DNA of 64,000 nucleotides from Pseudidiomarina aestuarii (GTDB lineage: Bacteria; Pseudomonadota; Gammaproteobacteria; Enterobacterales; Alteromonadaceae): the NCBI RefSeq assembly GCF_003987355.1, contig NZ_PIPR01000001.1:186001-250000 (forward strand). The letters run 5' to 3'. A program made the position numbers and the translations under genes. The notes beneath the pieces are model-generated. The model was not told where the DNA came from and ran no database searches. It saw nothing but the letters and a program-made list of their open reading frames with translations. Shown here piece by piece: positions 47,567-55,542 of the stretch; the stretch's first letter is position 1, and every line of letters starts with the position of its first letter.

Positions 47567-48992
47567 TTCTGGCTTTGCGCTGAGCACCGAGCTAGGTCTT
47601 TGGCTTGTCGTTCTGTTTGGCTGCGCGTGGATAGCTTTTGGCTGGTATTTGGGGCGCGCGAATAAAAGCCACGAGGACTTTGCCTTAGCCGGACGCAACG
47701 TTGGTATGGCTCTGGCTGCTGCAACCGCTATGGCGACCTGGGTCACTAGCAACACCACGTTAGTCGCGCCGCAACTGACTTATCAGTTCGGAATCTGGGG
47801 CATGGTGGGATATTCATTCGCTGCGCTCGGCCTCATTTTATTTGCGCCGCTTGCTGCGCGCATCAAACAACTCATGCCGAACGGCTACACGTCGGGCGAT
47901 TTCATCCGACTCAGGTATGGCCGCGCTGCATGGTGGGCCTTTATTGTCATCTCTGTAGTTTATGCATTTGGTTGGTTGGTATCGTTGGGTATGGCTGGAG
48001 GCATACTCTTGCAAGCCTTGAGCGGCTTAGATTATCACATCGGTATGTCAGCTATTTTGTTGATTTGTGTAGGCTACACCCTTTTTGGTGGCTTACGAGC
48101 GGTCATCGCGACGGATTTTATTCAAGCGGTGATAATCATTCTTGGTGTGGTGCTGATCGCGTGGTTTTTAATTGATACTGTCAGCTTAGACTCGATTCAT
48201 CGTGAGCTCAGTGGCGAACATCCACAATTACTCGATTTACTATTCCCAGCTGCCATCATGTTTTTGTTCAACAATATCTTTTTTGGTTTGGGAGAGATCT
48301 TCCATTCCAATGTGTGGTGGTCACGCGCACTCGCTTTTCGTGGCAAAGTCGCCATGAAGGCGTTTTTATTAGGGGGTTTGTTGTGGCTACCGATCCCGAT
48401 TGTCACGGGGTTTATTGCGCTCGCCGCGCCACAATTAGGTATCTTCCCACCGAGTGCTGATATGGTTGGACCTATGGTTGCCGCCGAAGTACTGGGTAAA
48501 GTTGGGGCAGTGGTTGTGTTTGTGGTGGTGTTCTCTGCATTGGCATCAAGTTTAGATTCGCTGCTTGCTGCAACTGCCGACCTAGTTACCCGCGACTTCT
48601 ACCACAAAAAATTCAATCCGCAGGCAGGCGACCGCCAACTGATGCGCGTCAATCGTTACAGTATTATCGGCTTGGGTGTGCTGACCTGGCTGTTTTGTCT
48701 GCCGCAAATAGCCACACTGGGCGCCTTGCTGAATTTTGCCGGAGCCTTTGTTGCTAGCACTATTTTCCCCGTTGTCCTCGGTTTGTATAGCCGCCGAATA
48801 ACCGGAGCCTATGCCGCAACTGCTATGACATTGGGTACACTGCTTGGATTAATCAGCTACTTTATGATTGGGTTCTATGTCGCCGCTCTGATTTCCTGTG
48901 CAGTTTCCGCCAGTATTTGTGCACTTGGGTTGTGGCGCAGCAATTCAGCGTTTAAGTGGGACCAATTAGCGGAGCGCGAGGAGTCACTATGA
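47559..48992 (+). CDS. Sodium:solute symporter (SSS family)
   Basis: 477 residues, about 13 hydrophobic helices. SSS/SLC5 features: the N-terminal LAGRNVGMALAAATAMATWVT (helix 1 unwinding and Na+ site), GGLRAVIATDFIQAVIIILG (sodium-site helix), and VFSALASSLDSLLAATADLVTRDFY, the helix 8 Ser/Ser Na+ ligands. It looks nearest to the urea/amide-transporting branch of the family, but this is an impression. AAGGAG precedes the ATG inside the preceding gene. Its stop overlaps the next start as ATGA. Substrate likely relates to the two enzymes downstream. Confidence 0.9.
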   Translation: MSDSGFALSTELGLWLVVLFGCAWIAFGWYLGRANKSHEDFALAGRNVGMALAAATAMATWVTSNTTLVAPQLTYQFGIWGMVGYSFAALGLILFAPLAARIKQLMPNGYTSGDFIRLRYGRAAWWAFIVISVVYAFGWLVSLGMAGGILLQALSGLDYHIGMSAILLICVGYTLFGGLRAVIATDFIQAVIIILGVVLIAWFLIDTVSLDSIHRELSGEHPQLLDLLFPAAIMFLFNNIFFGLGEIFHSNVWWSRALAFRGKVAMKAFLLGGLLWLPIPIVTGFIALAAPQLGIFPPSADMVGPMVAAEVLGKVGAVVVFVVVFSALASSLDSLLAATADLVTRDFYHKKFNPQAGDRQLMRVNRYSIIGLGVLTWLFCLPQIATLGALLNFAGAFVASTIFPVVLGLYSRRITGAYAATAMTLGTLLGLISYFMIGFYVAALISCAVSASICALGLWRSNSAFKWDQLAEREESL

Positions 48993-49108
48993 TGAGTCTG
49001 ACGGGTTTTAGTGTATTGGTTTACGTGTGTCTCGCATTGACTGCTTGTGCACCGATTATTTTACTGGGGCTATGGCTCAAGGATTTCATTTCTAAACAAT
49101 TATGGTAA
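48989..49108 (+). CDS. 39-residue membrane miniprotein
   Basis: Begins MMSLTGFSVLVYVCLALTAC and continues APIILLGLWLKDFISKQLW: one transmembrane helix (about 7-30) with a basic C-terminus (KDFISKQ). GAGGAG upstream, ATGA overlap with the symporter stop and six bases to the carbamoyltransferase start make it a genuine operon member. It is probably a small subunit of the symporter, comparable in idea to other very small transporter partners. The cysteines at 14 and 20 precede APII; the second looks like a lipobox Cys, but the N-terminus has no basic residue, so lipidation is doubtful. Confidence 0.75.
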   Translation: MMSLTGFSVLVYVCLALTACAPIILLGLWLKDFISKQLW

Positions 49109-49114
49109 TCAATT

Positions 49115-50179
49115 ATGAACGTAAATGACGTTTCGTTTGAGCGAGAGCGTCCGGATGTCTATGGTGATGCGCATCCGAAAGCCCTGCTACGAGCTATCCA
49201 AGAGGATGGTGATTACTTGGTGCAATTAGCCAATCAGCACATTGTTTCTGGTGATCAGTTTAATCAAGAAACCATGAAACAACTCTTTCGTTTGGCTGCG
49301 AAAATAGAGAGTAACCCAAAGCGGTTTAGCTCCCCGTTGCAGAATAAAATTTTGATTAGTGCATTCTACGAGCCGAGCACCCGCACGCGACTCTCCTTTG
49401 AGAGTGCATGGCATCGTCTTGGTGGCGATATTATGTCTATTACCGATAGGTCTACCACTGGAATTGCGAAAGGCGAATGCTTAGCCGATGTCGCGGAAAT
49501 GTTTAACAACTACGGTGACTGTGTCGTGTTGCGGGATACCCAAGAAAGCTCGCTGTTTGAGATGATGGACGCATTGCGGATCCCAATTATTAATGCCGGT
49601 AACGGTGTGGACGAACATCCAACACAAGCGCTATCGGATATGTACGCCATTTTTAAATGGTGCCCGGAATTGATTGATCCTGCTAATAACACCTCGATCA
49701 AGCTGGGTATTATTGGTGTTCCAAACAAAATGCGCACGGTTCGCAGTTTCCTGAAGTGCTTGTCGGTATTTCCGCATGCAGTGAGCGAAGTGGTGGTGAT
49801 TCACGATAGCGCGAGTGAGACCGAACTATTCGGGCCAGGGCAGCGTGAAGAACTAGAAAGTCGCGGATTAAAAATCACGACATCAACCGACTTGGATGCG
49901 TGTTTACCGACCTTGGATGTGGTTTACATTAATGCGATTTCTTGGGAAGGCGATACCTTCAATACTTATGGCAGCAAGTTTCATTTGAACGCGCAGTCAC
50001 CTCTGAAAGAAAACGCAATTATTCTCCACCCGTTGGCGCGTGGCGAAGAATTAGCAACCGATTTAGATCATACCGCCCACAATTGGTATTTCAGCCAAGC
50101 GCGCGGTGCCGTATTCCTCAGAATGGCGTTACTCACTTGTATGGTCGAGCGCGCAGAGCGTGTTATTGACGTCGTTTAA
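49115..50179 (+). CDS. Aspartate carbamoyltransferase-like transferase with altered acceptor site
   Basis: 354 residues, about 40 longer than PyrB at the N-terminus. Carbamoyl-phosphate residues are conserved: STRT at 88-91 in FYEPSTRTRLSFESA, Lys119 in AKGECLAD, Arg140, HPTQ at 168-171 and Arg207 in MRTVRSF. The aspartate site is not: where PyrB has R229-x-Q231 the sequence reads YINAISWEG (Ala274, Ser276), and HPLPR becomes HPLARGEEL (305-312). So it should carbamoylate an amine other than aspartate. It lies six bases behind the miniprotein and 19 before the amidotransferase. It is not the housekeeping pyrB, and no pyrI accompanies it. Confidence 0.85.
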   Translation: MNVNDVSFERERPDVYGDAHPKALLRAIQEDGDYLVQLANQHIVSGDQFNQETMKQLFRLAAKIESNPKRFSSPLQNKILISAFYEPSTRTRLSFESAWHRLGGDIMSITDRSTTGIAKGECLADVAEMFNNYGDCVVLRDTQESSLFEMMDALRIPIINAGNGVDEHPTQALSDMYAIFKWCPELIDPANNTSIKLGIIGVPNKMRTVRSFLKCLSVFPHAVSEVVVIHDSASETELFGPGQREELESRGLKITTSTDLDACLPTLDVVYINAISWEGDTFNTYGSKFHLNAQSPLKENAIILHPLARGEELATDLDHTAHNWYFSQARGAVFLRMALLTCMVERAERVIDVV

Positions 50180-50198
50180 GCAGTAAGGAGACGAATTT

Positions 50199-52214
50199 AT
50201 GTGTGGAATTGCAGGTGTTTTTCAGCAGCAACCGAATGCTGCTATTGAGGCGCAAACGCTCGTCAATATGGCCGCTATTATGCATCACCGTGGACCCGAC
50301 GGTTTCGGTTATGACCGTATGGAGGACTGTGGTGTTGGGTTTAGTCATGCACGCTTGTCGATTATTGATTTAGATGAAGATCGTGCACGGCAGCCATTTC
50401 GTTCGGCCAACGATCGATTACTGTTGGCTCACAACGGCGAATTTTATGATTTTAAGCGGATCCGCGCGGACCTGACGGCTCAGGGTGCTCGGTTTCGTAC
50501 CAAAAGCGACTCTGAAATTGTTTTGCACTTATTCGAGCGCGTGGGATTGGAAGCAACACTGAAAGAATTACGCGGCGAGTTTGCTTTTGCGTTATTTGAT
50601 CGTGATGAAGATGCGTTGTATCTGGTGCGGGACCGTTTCGGTATCAAACCGTTGTATTACACCGAAACCGACAACGGATTGGTATTTGGGTCGGAATTGA
50701 AGGTGTTGTTCGCACATCCTGATGTCAAACGTGAGTTTTCAACCGAAGGTCTTCTGCATCAGCTTATTCAAGTTATGGTGCCGGGCTCAACTGCGTTTGA
50801 GGGCATTCATCAGGTGGCACCAGGGCATGTGGTGAAAGTGACCCGAAAGCAGGGCAAATTGGCGATCGAAACCAGTAAGTATTGGGATGTGAAATTTCCT
50901 TTAGCGCATGAGTACCCGGGCGATGAAGTTGATGAAACACCCTACATTGAAGGGGTACGTAAACATCTATTAGAAGCCGTTCAGCATCGCTTAACAGCCG
51001 ATGTTCCGGTCGGTTGCTACCTCTCTGGCGGGATTGATTCGTGTGCGATTCTAGGGCTATCTGCAGCGTCTACACAGACCTCCGTGAAAGCCTTTACCAT
51101 TGGCTTTGATTCCAGTGACTATGATGAGACACCCATTGCCCAAGAAATGGCGGAGGCCACCGGTGCGGATCATCACATCATGCGACTCAAAGCCGATGAT
51201 CTGTATGATCATTTTGTCAAAACGATTTGGCATACGGAACGCACCATATACAACACTCTGGGCGTGGCAAAATATTTGATGAGTCAGCAAGTTCATGATG
51301 TGAACTATAAAGTGGTGTTGACGGGCGAAGGCTCGGACGAATTATTTGCAGGCTATCCAGCATTCCGTAAAGACATGTTTTTACATGGCTTAGACCACCT
51401 TCCTGACAGTGAGCGCAAAGCGTGGCAAGAGCTGCTGGAGAAGAACAATAAGCTCTTTAAGGGCGCTATGTTGGCGCGTGAAGAGTTTGTCAGTCCAGCT
51501 TTTAACGCCAAGATGGGTTTCACCCCAAGTTGTGTCCAGCCATGGTTATCCTGTGCTGATGTCGCACTGCCTTTGATAGCGGCTGAGCGGCGCGCTGATG
51601 TGGAAGATTACGACCCAGGCTCGGCTATTGCAGCAACCCTCGATGAAGAAATGCTTAAGGGTAGGCACCCGCTCGATCGAGCGCAGTATGTGTGGATCAA
51701 AACAATGTTGGAAGGGCAAATTCTGACTTGGGGTGGCGACCGAGTAGATATGGCAAACTCAATGGAAGCGAGGCCGGCGTTTTTGGATCATCATTTGGCT
51801 GAGTATGCGTTCACCGTTCCGCCACATTTACGGATCAAAGGTAATAAAGAGAAATATGTGCTGCGTGAGGCGATGAAGGGGTTGCTCCCGGAAACGTTGT
51901 ATAAGCGCGAGAAGTTTGCATTTATGGCCCCGCCGGCGCATACGGATCCGAAGAAATGGCAAGCTGTTCTAAAATTAGCGGAGCAGTTTTTGTCTGAAGA
52001 GCCGGTCACTCAAGCCGGTTTGTTGGACTACGAGATGGTCCAAGCCACTTTTGCCAAACATGAAGATGAAACGGTTCCGATTGATGAAAAAGTTCAATTG
52101 GATGCGGTGATTAATCACATGTTAGGGGTACAAATTTTGCACCATCATTTCGTGCAAACTGACGTGCCTGAGTTAGCTGCAAAGCGAGCGAGAGAGCTAG
52201 GCTGGCACGCATAG
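50199..52214 (+). CDS. Asparagine synthetase-like glutamine amidotransferase
   Basis: 671 residues, longer than E. coli AsnB (554) and nearer the Bacillus type. The N-terminal class II glutaminase is complete: Cys2 after Met removal (CGIAGVF), HHRGPDGFG, ARLSIIDL, HNGEFYDF (Asn79) and TKSDSE (Asp104). The synthetase half has the ATP-pyrophosphatase loop YLSGGIDSCAI (276-281) and GEGSDELFAGY (377-387). It should activate a carboxylate with ATP and convert it to an amide. Given its partners, the acceptor may be a carbamoylated amino acid rather than aspartate, in the manner of the AsnO enzyme of N-acetylglutaminylglutamine amide synthesis; this is inference. AAGGAG is nine bases before the ATG. 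Confidence 0.9.
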   Translation: MCGIAGVFQQQPNAAIEAQTLVNMAAIMHHRGPDGFGYDRMEDCGVGFSHARLSIIDLDEDRARQPFRSANDRLLLAHNGEFYDFKRIRADLTAQGARFRTKSDSEIVLHLFERVGLEATLKELRGEFAFALFDRDEDALYLVRDRFGIKPLYYTETDNGLVFGSELKVLFAHPDVKREFSTEGLLHQLIQVMVPGSTAFEGIHQVAPGHVVKVTRKQGKLAIETSKYWDVKFPLAHEYPGDEVDETPYIEGVRKHLLEAVQHRLTADVPVGCYLSGGIDSCAILGLSAASTQTSVKAFTIGFDSSDYDETPIAQEMAEATGADHHIMRLKADDLYDHFVKTIWHTERTIYNTLGVAKYLMSQQVHDVNYKVVLTGEGSDELFAGYPAFRKDMFLHGLDHLPDSERKAWQELLEKNNKLFKGAMLAREEFVSPAFNAKMGFTPSCVQPWLSCADVALPLIAAERRADVEDYDPGSAIAATLDEEMLKGRHPLDRAQYVWIKTMLEGQILTWGGDRVDMANSMEARPAFLDHHLAEYAFTVPPHLRIKGNKEKYVLREAMKGLLPETLYKREKFAFMAPPAHTDPKKWQAVLKLAEQFLSEEPVTQAGLLDYEMVQATFAKHEDETVPIDEKVQLDAVINHMLGVQILHHHFVQTDVPELAAKRARELGWHA

Positions 52215-52222
52215 TGCCAGCC
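52200..52222 (+). terminator. Hairpin at the end of the amidotransferase operon
   Basis: A perfect 9-bp stem GGCTGGCAC / GTGCCAGCC (52200-52208 with 52214-52222), loop GCATA, containing the stop codon of the amidotransferase. Only CTT follows, so it is a weak or Rho-assisted terminator. The convergent phosphatase gene ends ten bases on. Confidence 0.6.
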
Positions 52223-52231
52223 CTTCATGGG

Positions 52232-53584
52232 TTACTTCACGATATTGAGTAACACTTTGGCAATATCTGTGTGGTCTTGATAACCGCGCAGTTGCTCAGC
52301 GTACGGGCCTACTGCGAGAACCGGCACATCAACAGCGGTGTGACCGGTTGTCGTCCAACCCGTTCGTGTATGCTTGCTAATCAGCGGTACTAATACAGCA
52401 CCTAAAGCATATTGCTGATCACGAGCACGCTCAGAATCAGGCAACTCAGCTTCAATCAATTGCTGCCAATCTTCATCGCTAAAGTCGAGATTCAATCGCG
52501 GTTGTAAGTACTCTCGCCATTGAGCACGAGGCATTTCGAGTAGTCGTTCTGTGAGAAACGCGAGGGAGTTTTGTATACCCATTACACGCTCCGAGTACCA
52601 CGCGTACTCACCACCCTGTCCCAATGTTAAACCGCCAGTCGAATGATCGGCTGTAATCACCAATAAAGTGTTGGGATGCTCTGCTTGATAGGCTTTGACA
52701 ACCTCGATGGCAGCAGCAAAATCAGCCATTTCATGCACCGCGCACGCAATATCATTCGCATGACCACACCAATCAATTTGACTCCCCTCGATCATCAAGG
52801 CGAAAGGCTGTCCCTCCGTCTGCTGTTCTGTCAGCAGTCGGAGTGCGTGTTCGGTCATGCTTGCCAGCCGTGGTTCATCGTCAATCGCGTGTGGTAAGCC
52901 AATGGGTGCGAATAGGCCCATGGCCGGTAATTGCTGAACTTCAGGCAGTTCCTCAAACTCAGTCACTATGGTCATGCCTTGCGCTTCGAGTTCCGGTAAC
53001 CAGTTTTTGTCGTCACGGTTAAAGTGTGCATAACCACCACCCAGCATGACATCAAAGCTCCATTGTCCGTCCGCAATCGGTGTTGCCATGGAATCGGCAA
53101 TTTGATGATACATATTGCGTGACGGATGGTGGGTGAAGAACGAAGCTGGGGTCGCGTGTGTCACTTGTGACGTAGATACAGCGCCAGTAAGCCAACCATT
53201 TTGGCGAGCCAATTCCATGAGTGTTTGCTGCGGATGTTTATTGGCATCCATGCCGATGGCGCCGTTGTAGCTCTTAATGCCGGTTGCTAACGCTGTAGCA
53301 CTAGACGCTGAGTCGGTTACCCAAGTGTCATCATCCGGATAGGTGGTTGCTGCACCGACCAACAAATCATCGAACGGTGTTGAAGCAAGTTTGTCAGCAC
53401 CGAGTTCGCTCATGGCATAGCGGTAAGCCGAAATATATTCAAACCCCATGCCATCACCAATCATGAAAATGATGTTTGGTGGTGTCGTGTCGGCAGCCGC
53501 TTCTGAGGGTGCTTCGGTGGTGGCGCAACTGGCAGTGCTGATGGCAGCTGCTATTGCTAAGGCCACGAGAGTTCTGGATTTCAT
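52232..53584 (-). CDS. phoA: Alkaline phosphatase (PhoA family), lipoprotein
   Basis: 450 residues. The signal sequence ends STASC, a lipobox (Cys20), so it is anchored in the envelope. Metal and catalytic sites: MIGDGMGFEY, nucleophile Ser in VTDSASSATALATG, SQIDWCGHANDI, ITADHSTGG and TGHTAVDVPVLAVGP. It hydrolyses phosphate monoesters in the periplasm or outside. No Pho box was looked for with success in the 100 bases upstream. Convergent with the amidotransferase operon. Confidence 0.93.
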   Translation of the reverse strand: MKSRTLVALAIAAAISTASCATTEAPSEAAADTTPPNIIFMIGDGMGFEYISAYRYAMSELGADKLASTPFDDLLVGAATTYPDDDTWVTDSASSATALATGIKSYNGAIGMDANKHPQQTLMELARQNGWLTGAVSTSQVTHATPASFFTHHPSRNMYHQIADSMATPIADGQWSFDVMLGGGYAHFNRDDKNWLPELEAQGMTIVTEFEELPEVQQLPAMGLFAPIGLPHAIDDEPRLASMTEHALRLLTEQQTEGQPFALMIEGSQIDWCGHANDIACAVHEMADFAAAIEVVKAYQAEHPNTLLVITADHSTGGLTLGQGGEYAWYSERVMGIQNSLAFLTERLLEMPRAQWREYLQPRLNLDFSDEDWQQLIEAELPDSERARDQQYALGAVLVPLISKHTRTGWTTTGHTAVDVPVLAVGPYAEQLRGYQDHTDIAKVLLNIVK

Positions 53585-53702
53585 GACTAATTCCTCGTCA
53601 AAATGTCCACGTCAAAATAAGTGCGATTATCCTAGCACAGCTGCGTGACAATGCAGTGACAATATGGGCTCTGAAGCAGTATTGAAATTTCGAGTCGGCA
53701 CA

Positions 53703-53731
53703 CTTGAAATGTGAATCAAGCAGCCACAAAT
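53703..53731 (+). promoter_or_regulatory. Sigma-32 heat-shock promoter of hsp20
   Basis: CTTGAAA (53703-53709), a perfect sigma-32 -35, then a 14-base spacer and CCACAAAT (53724-53731), close to CCCCATNT. The predicted start near 53737 rules out the ATG at 53733 as the translation start. Confidence 0.75.
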
Positions 53732-53739
53732 AATGAGTA

Positions 53740-53798
53740 CCAAGATGTCTCCAAGAGAGTCTTGGCTACTTAAATTATTGCTTCTTAGGAGAATGATG
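53740..53798 (+). promoter_or_regulatory. Likely ROSE-like RNA thermometer in the hsp20 leader
   Basis: The 60-base leader contains a perfect CCAAGA-GAG-TCTTGG hairpin (53751-53765) and, before the ATG, UUGCU followed by UCUUAGGAG, where the UUGCU-type motif can pair with the AGGAG ribosome site as in ROSE thermometers of ibpA-type genes. Pairing seen by eye, not folded by computation. Confidence 0.55.
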
Positions 53799-54254
53799 AT
53801 GGCAACAATTGATTTATCCCCTTTATACCGTAGTTCGATTGGTTTTGACCGTATGGCTCGTTTACTCGATGCAGCAATGCGCGCAGATGGTAATGGTGCC
53901 GGAGGTTATCCTCCTTACAACATCGAAGTGATTGATGAGAATCGCTACGCTATTACTCTCGCGGTTGCTGGTTTTGAAGAAGATGAACTGAGCATCGAAG
54001 TTGAGAACGGTGTCCTCAAAGTGCAGGGCAAGAAAGCTGACGAGCAAGAAGAGCGTCACTATTTACACAAAGGAGTGGCGTTTCGCAGCTTTGAGCGGAA
54101 ATTCAATCTAGCTGATCATGTCGAAGTGATTGGCGCCGAAATGAAAAATGGCTTATTGACCATTGGGCTCGAGAAAATCGTTCCCGAGGCCATGAAGCCA
54201 AAACAAATCAAAATCGGTAAGTCACTCAATCTTCTTGAGAAAAAGTCGAGTTAA
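53799..54254 (+). CDS. ibpA: Small heat-shock protein Hsp20/IbpA type
   Basis: 151 residues from ATG 53799 (three ATG in a row; AGGAG at 53787-53791 is seven bases from this one). The N-terminus DLSPLYRSSIGFDRM is the IbpA/IbpB signature. The alpha-crystallin domain runs from about 36 to 128 (YNIEVIDENRYAITLAVAGF, ENGVLKVQG, VAFRSFERKFNLAD, MKNGLLTIGL). ATP-independent holdase that binds unfolding proteins at heat stress. A sigma-32 promoter and an RNA thermometer lie upstream, the standard double heat control of this family. Confidence 0.95.
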   Translation: MATIDLSPLYRSSIGFDRMARLLDAAMRADGNGAGGYPPYNIEVIDENRYAITLAVAGFEEDELSIEVENGVLKVQGKKADEQEERHYLHKGVAFRSFERKFNLADHVEVIGAEMKNGLLTIGLEKIVPEAMKPKQIKIGKSLNLLEKKSS

Positions 54255-54268
54255 CTCGTACTGAAATG

Positions 54269-54301
54269 AAAACAGCCAGCTTGAAGCTGGCTGTTTTTTT
54301 A
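54269..54301. terminator. Terminator between hsp20 and the PDZ gene
   Basis: Stem AACAGCCAGC / GCTGGCTGTT (54271-54280 with 54286-54295), five-base loop, long T-run to 54301 on the plus strand. It ends hsp20; its T-run reaches into the stop codon of the convergent PDZ gene. Confidence 0.92.
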
Positions 54302-55162
54302 ATCGTTCGGGTCACAACTGTGTTCAGTGACTTTCCAAACAATCGGTTCCCAATACCCTGCATTCACTCGGTCATAGCGTTTGTCGGCAATAAAATGTGC
54401 CGCTAAGTGATACTTCTTGTTGGGTTCAACAACTAAGCGGAGCAACTTTTCGGTCCGTAAGCTGGGTGAACGGGTTGCCCGTGGGTCACCGATCTTTTCA
54501 TGAAGACCAATAATGTGCTCACCAACTCCCAACTTAATCACTGGATTCTTGATGCGCGTATCTTCGCCATTGATTGTGTTGATAAACGCCGGGTAATAAT
54601 CTCGCGTCACTGGCGGCTGCAGAAATATACTCACGCGTCCACACGCAGTCGCGTTTTGAATAGCATGAGCCGTTTCTTCGAAAGTTGAGTCAACCTCAAG
54701 GCGCCAACCAGGCACCACCGTCGCACGGACGATACTCTCGAGCGTCAAACTTTTGTCATCACGCTCAATTGTAATGTTGAAGGTGCGACCATGCTCCAGG
54801 TCATCAAACATTTGCAGAATGGTCTGTAATGATTCTCGCTCGACCGAAGTGCCGTTGATATGCGTGAGGTGGTCGCCTGCTTCGACTCCCATATCCGCCG
54901 CAACGGTTCCTGGACGAACGCTAAGGATTTCTCCATCGGGGCGTACGATAGCACCCCATTCAAAATAACTACGGGCTGGCTCTTCGAGCACGACAGTGTC
55001 ATTTTTACCGCCAGACTTAGCAGCTTCCACGGCAGCTGAACGTGCCATTTCACGAGCTCGGTCCTCTTGCGGCTCTACCGCTTGAGCAGCAGTAACTACC
55101 AGCGCATTGCTAAAGGTCAGGGCGGTTAATATGCCGAGAGTGATACGAGAGAATGGCTTCAT
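54299..55162 (-). CDS. Exported PDZ-domain protein of the ECF operon
   Basis: 287 residues from the ATG at 55162; AAGGAG nine bases before it and a signal peptide (ending AAQAVE, about residue 28) fix this start. A PDZ-like domain occupies about 70-150: GEILSVRPGTVAADMGVEAGDHLTHINGT and LEHGRTFNITIER. No protease catalytic residues are seen. The C-terminal part (160-287) has two cysteines and is unrecognised. It overlaps the anti-sigma-like gene by 4 bp. A periplasmic sensing or scaffold role in the sigma pathway is likely but inferred from position. Confidence 0.78.
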   Translation of the reverse strand: MKPFSRITLGILTALTFSNALVVTAAQAVEPQEDRAREMARSAAVEAAKSGGKNDTVVLEEPARSYFEWGAIVRPDGEILSVRPGTVAADMGVEAGDHLTHINGTSVERESLQTILQMFDDLEHGRTFNITIERDDKSLTLESIVRATVVPGWRLEVDSTFEETAHAIQNATACGRVSIFLQPPVTRDYYPAFINTINGEDTRIKNPVIKLGVGEHIIGLHEKIGDPRATRSPSLRTEKLLRLVVEPNKKYHLAAHFIADKRYDRVNAGYWEPIVWKVTEHSCDPND

Positions 55163-55542
55163 AAAATTTGCTCCTTCGCTTGCAAATATTCGCGTTCTTG
55201 CCAAAGTTGATCAATTTGCTGAGGCTCTGCACCATTTAAATAAGCTTGCTGAATACGCTGATCGAGCGCATCTAACGCATAATTATCGGCTAATAACATC
55301 GGTGGCACGGGTTCCAAAGCAGGCGCTGTGGGCGTCATAGGTGCCAACACAAACCAAGCGACCGCAGCAGCTGTTGCGACAGGCGCGAACCATAACCAGC
55401 GACGTTGTTTCGCCAAAGCTGACTGTGGCTGAACATCTTGCCAACGCAAAGTTAGCTCCGATTGCTCTTGGTCCACCCAAGCTTCAAGACGTGCTTTCAA
55501 CGCTTGTTCCGCTGGACTCTTTGGCGTTGATGGTAAGGTCAT
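55159..55542 (-). CDS. Putative single-span anti-sigma factor
   Basis: 127 residues: a cytosolic N-terminal part (1-45, acidic/helical), one membrane helix (about 49-67, WLWFAPVATAAAVAWFVLA) and a helical periplasmic part. It overlaps the ECF sigma gene in front and the PDZ gene behind, both by 4 bp, the layout typical for anti-sigma factors. Sequence resemblance to known RskA/RseA types is slight, so the call rests on topology and context. Confidence 0.6.
   Translation of the reverse strand: MTLPSTPKSPAEQALKARLEAWVDQEQSELTLRWQDVQPQSALAKQRRWLWFAPVATAAAVAWFVLAPMTPTAPALEPVPPMLLADNYALDALDQRIQQAYLNGAEPQQIDQLWQEREYLQAKEQIL

Noticed and set aside
49115-50179. Annotation as housekeeping pyrB
   Set aside because: The aspartate-binding Arg and Gln are replaced and the genetic setting is a transporter/amidotransferase operon without pyrI or pyrC.
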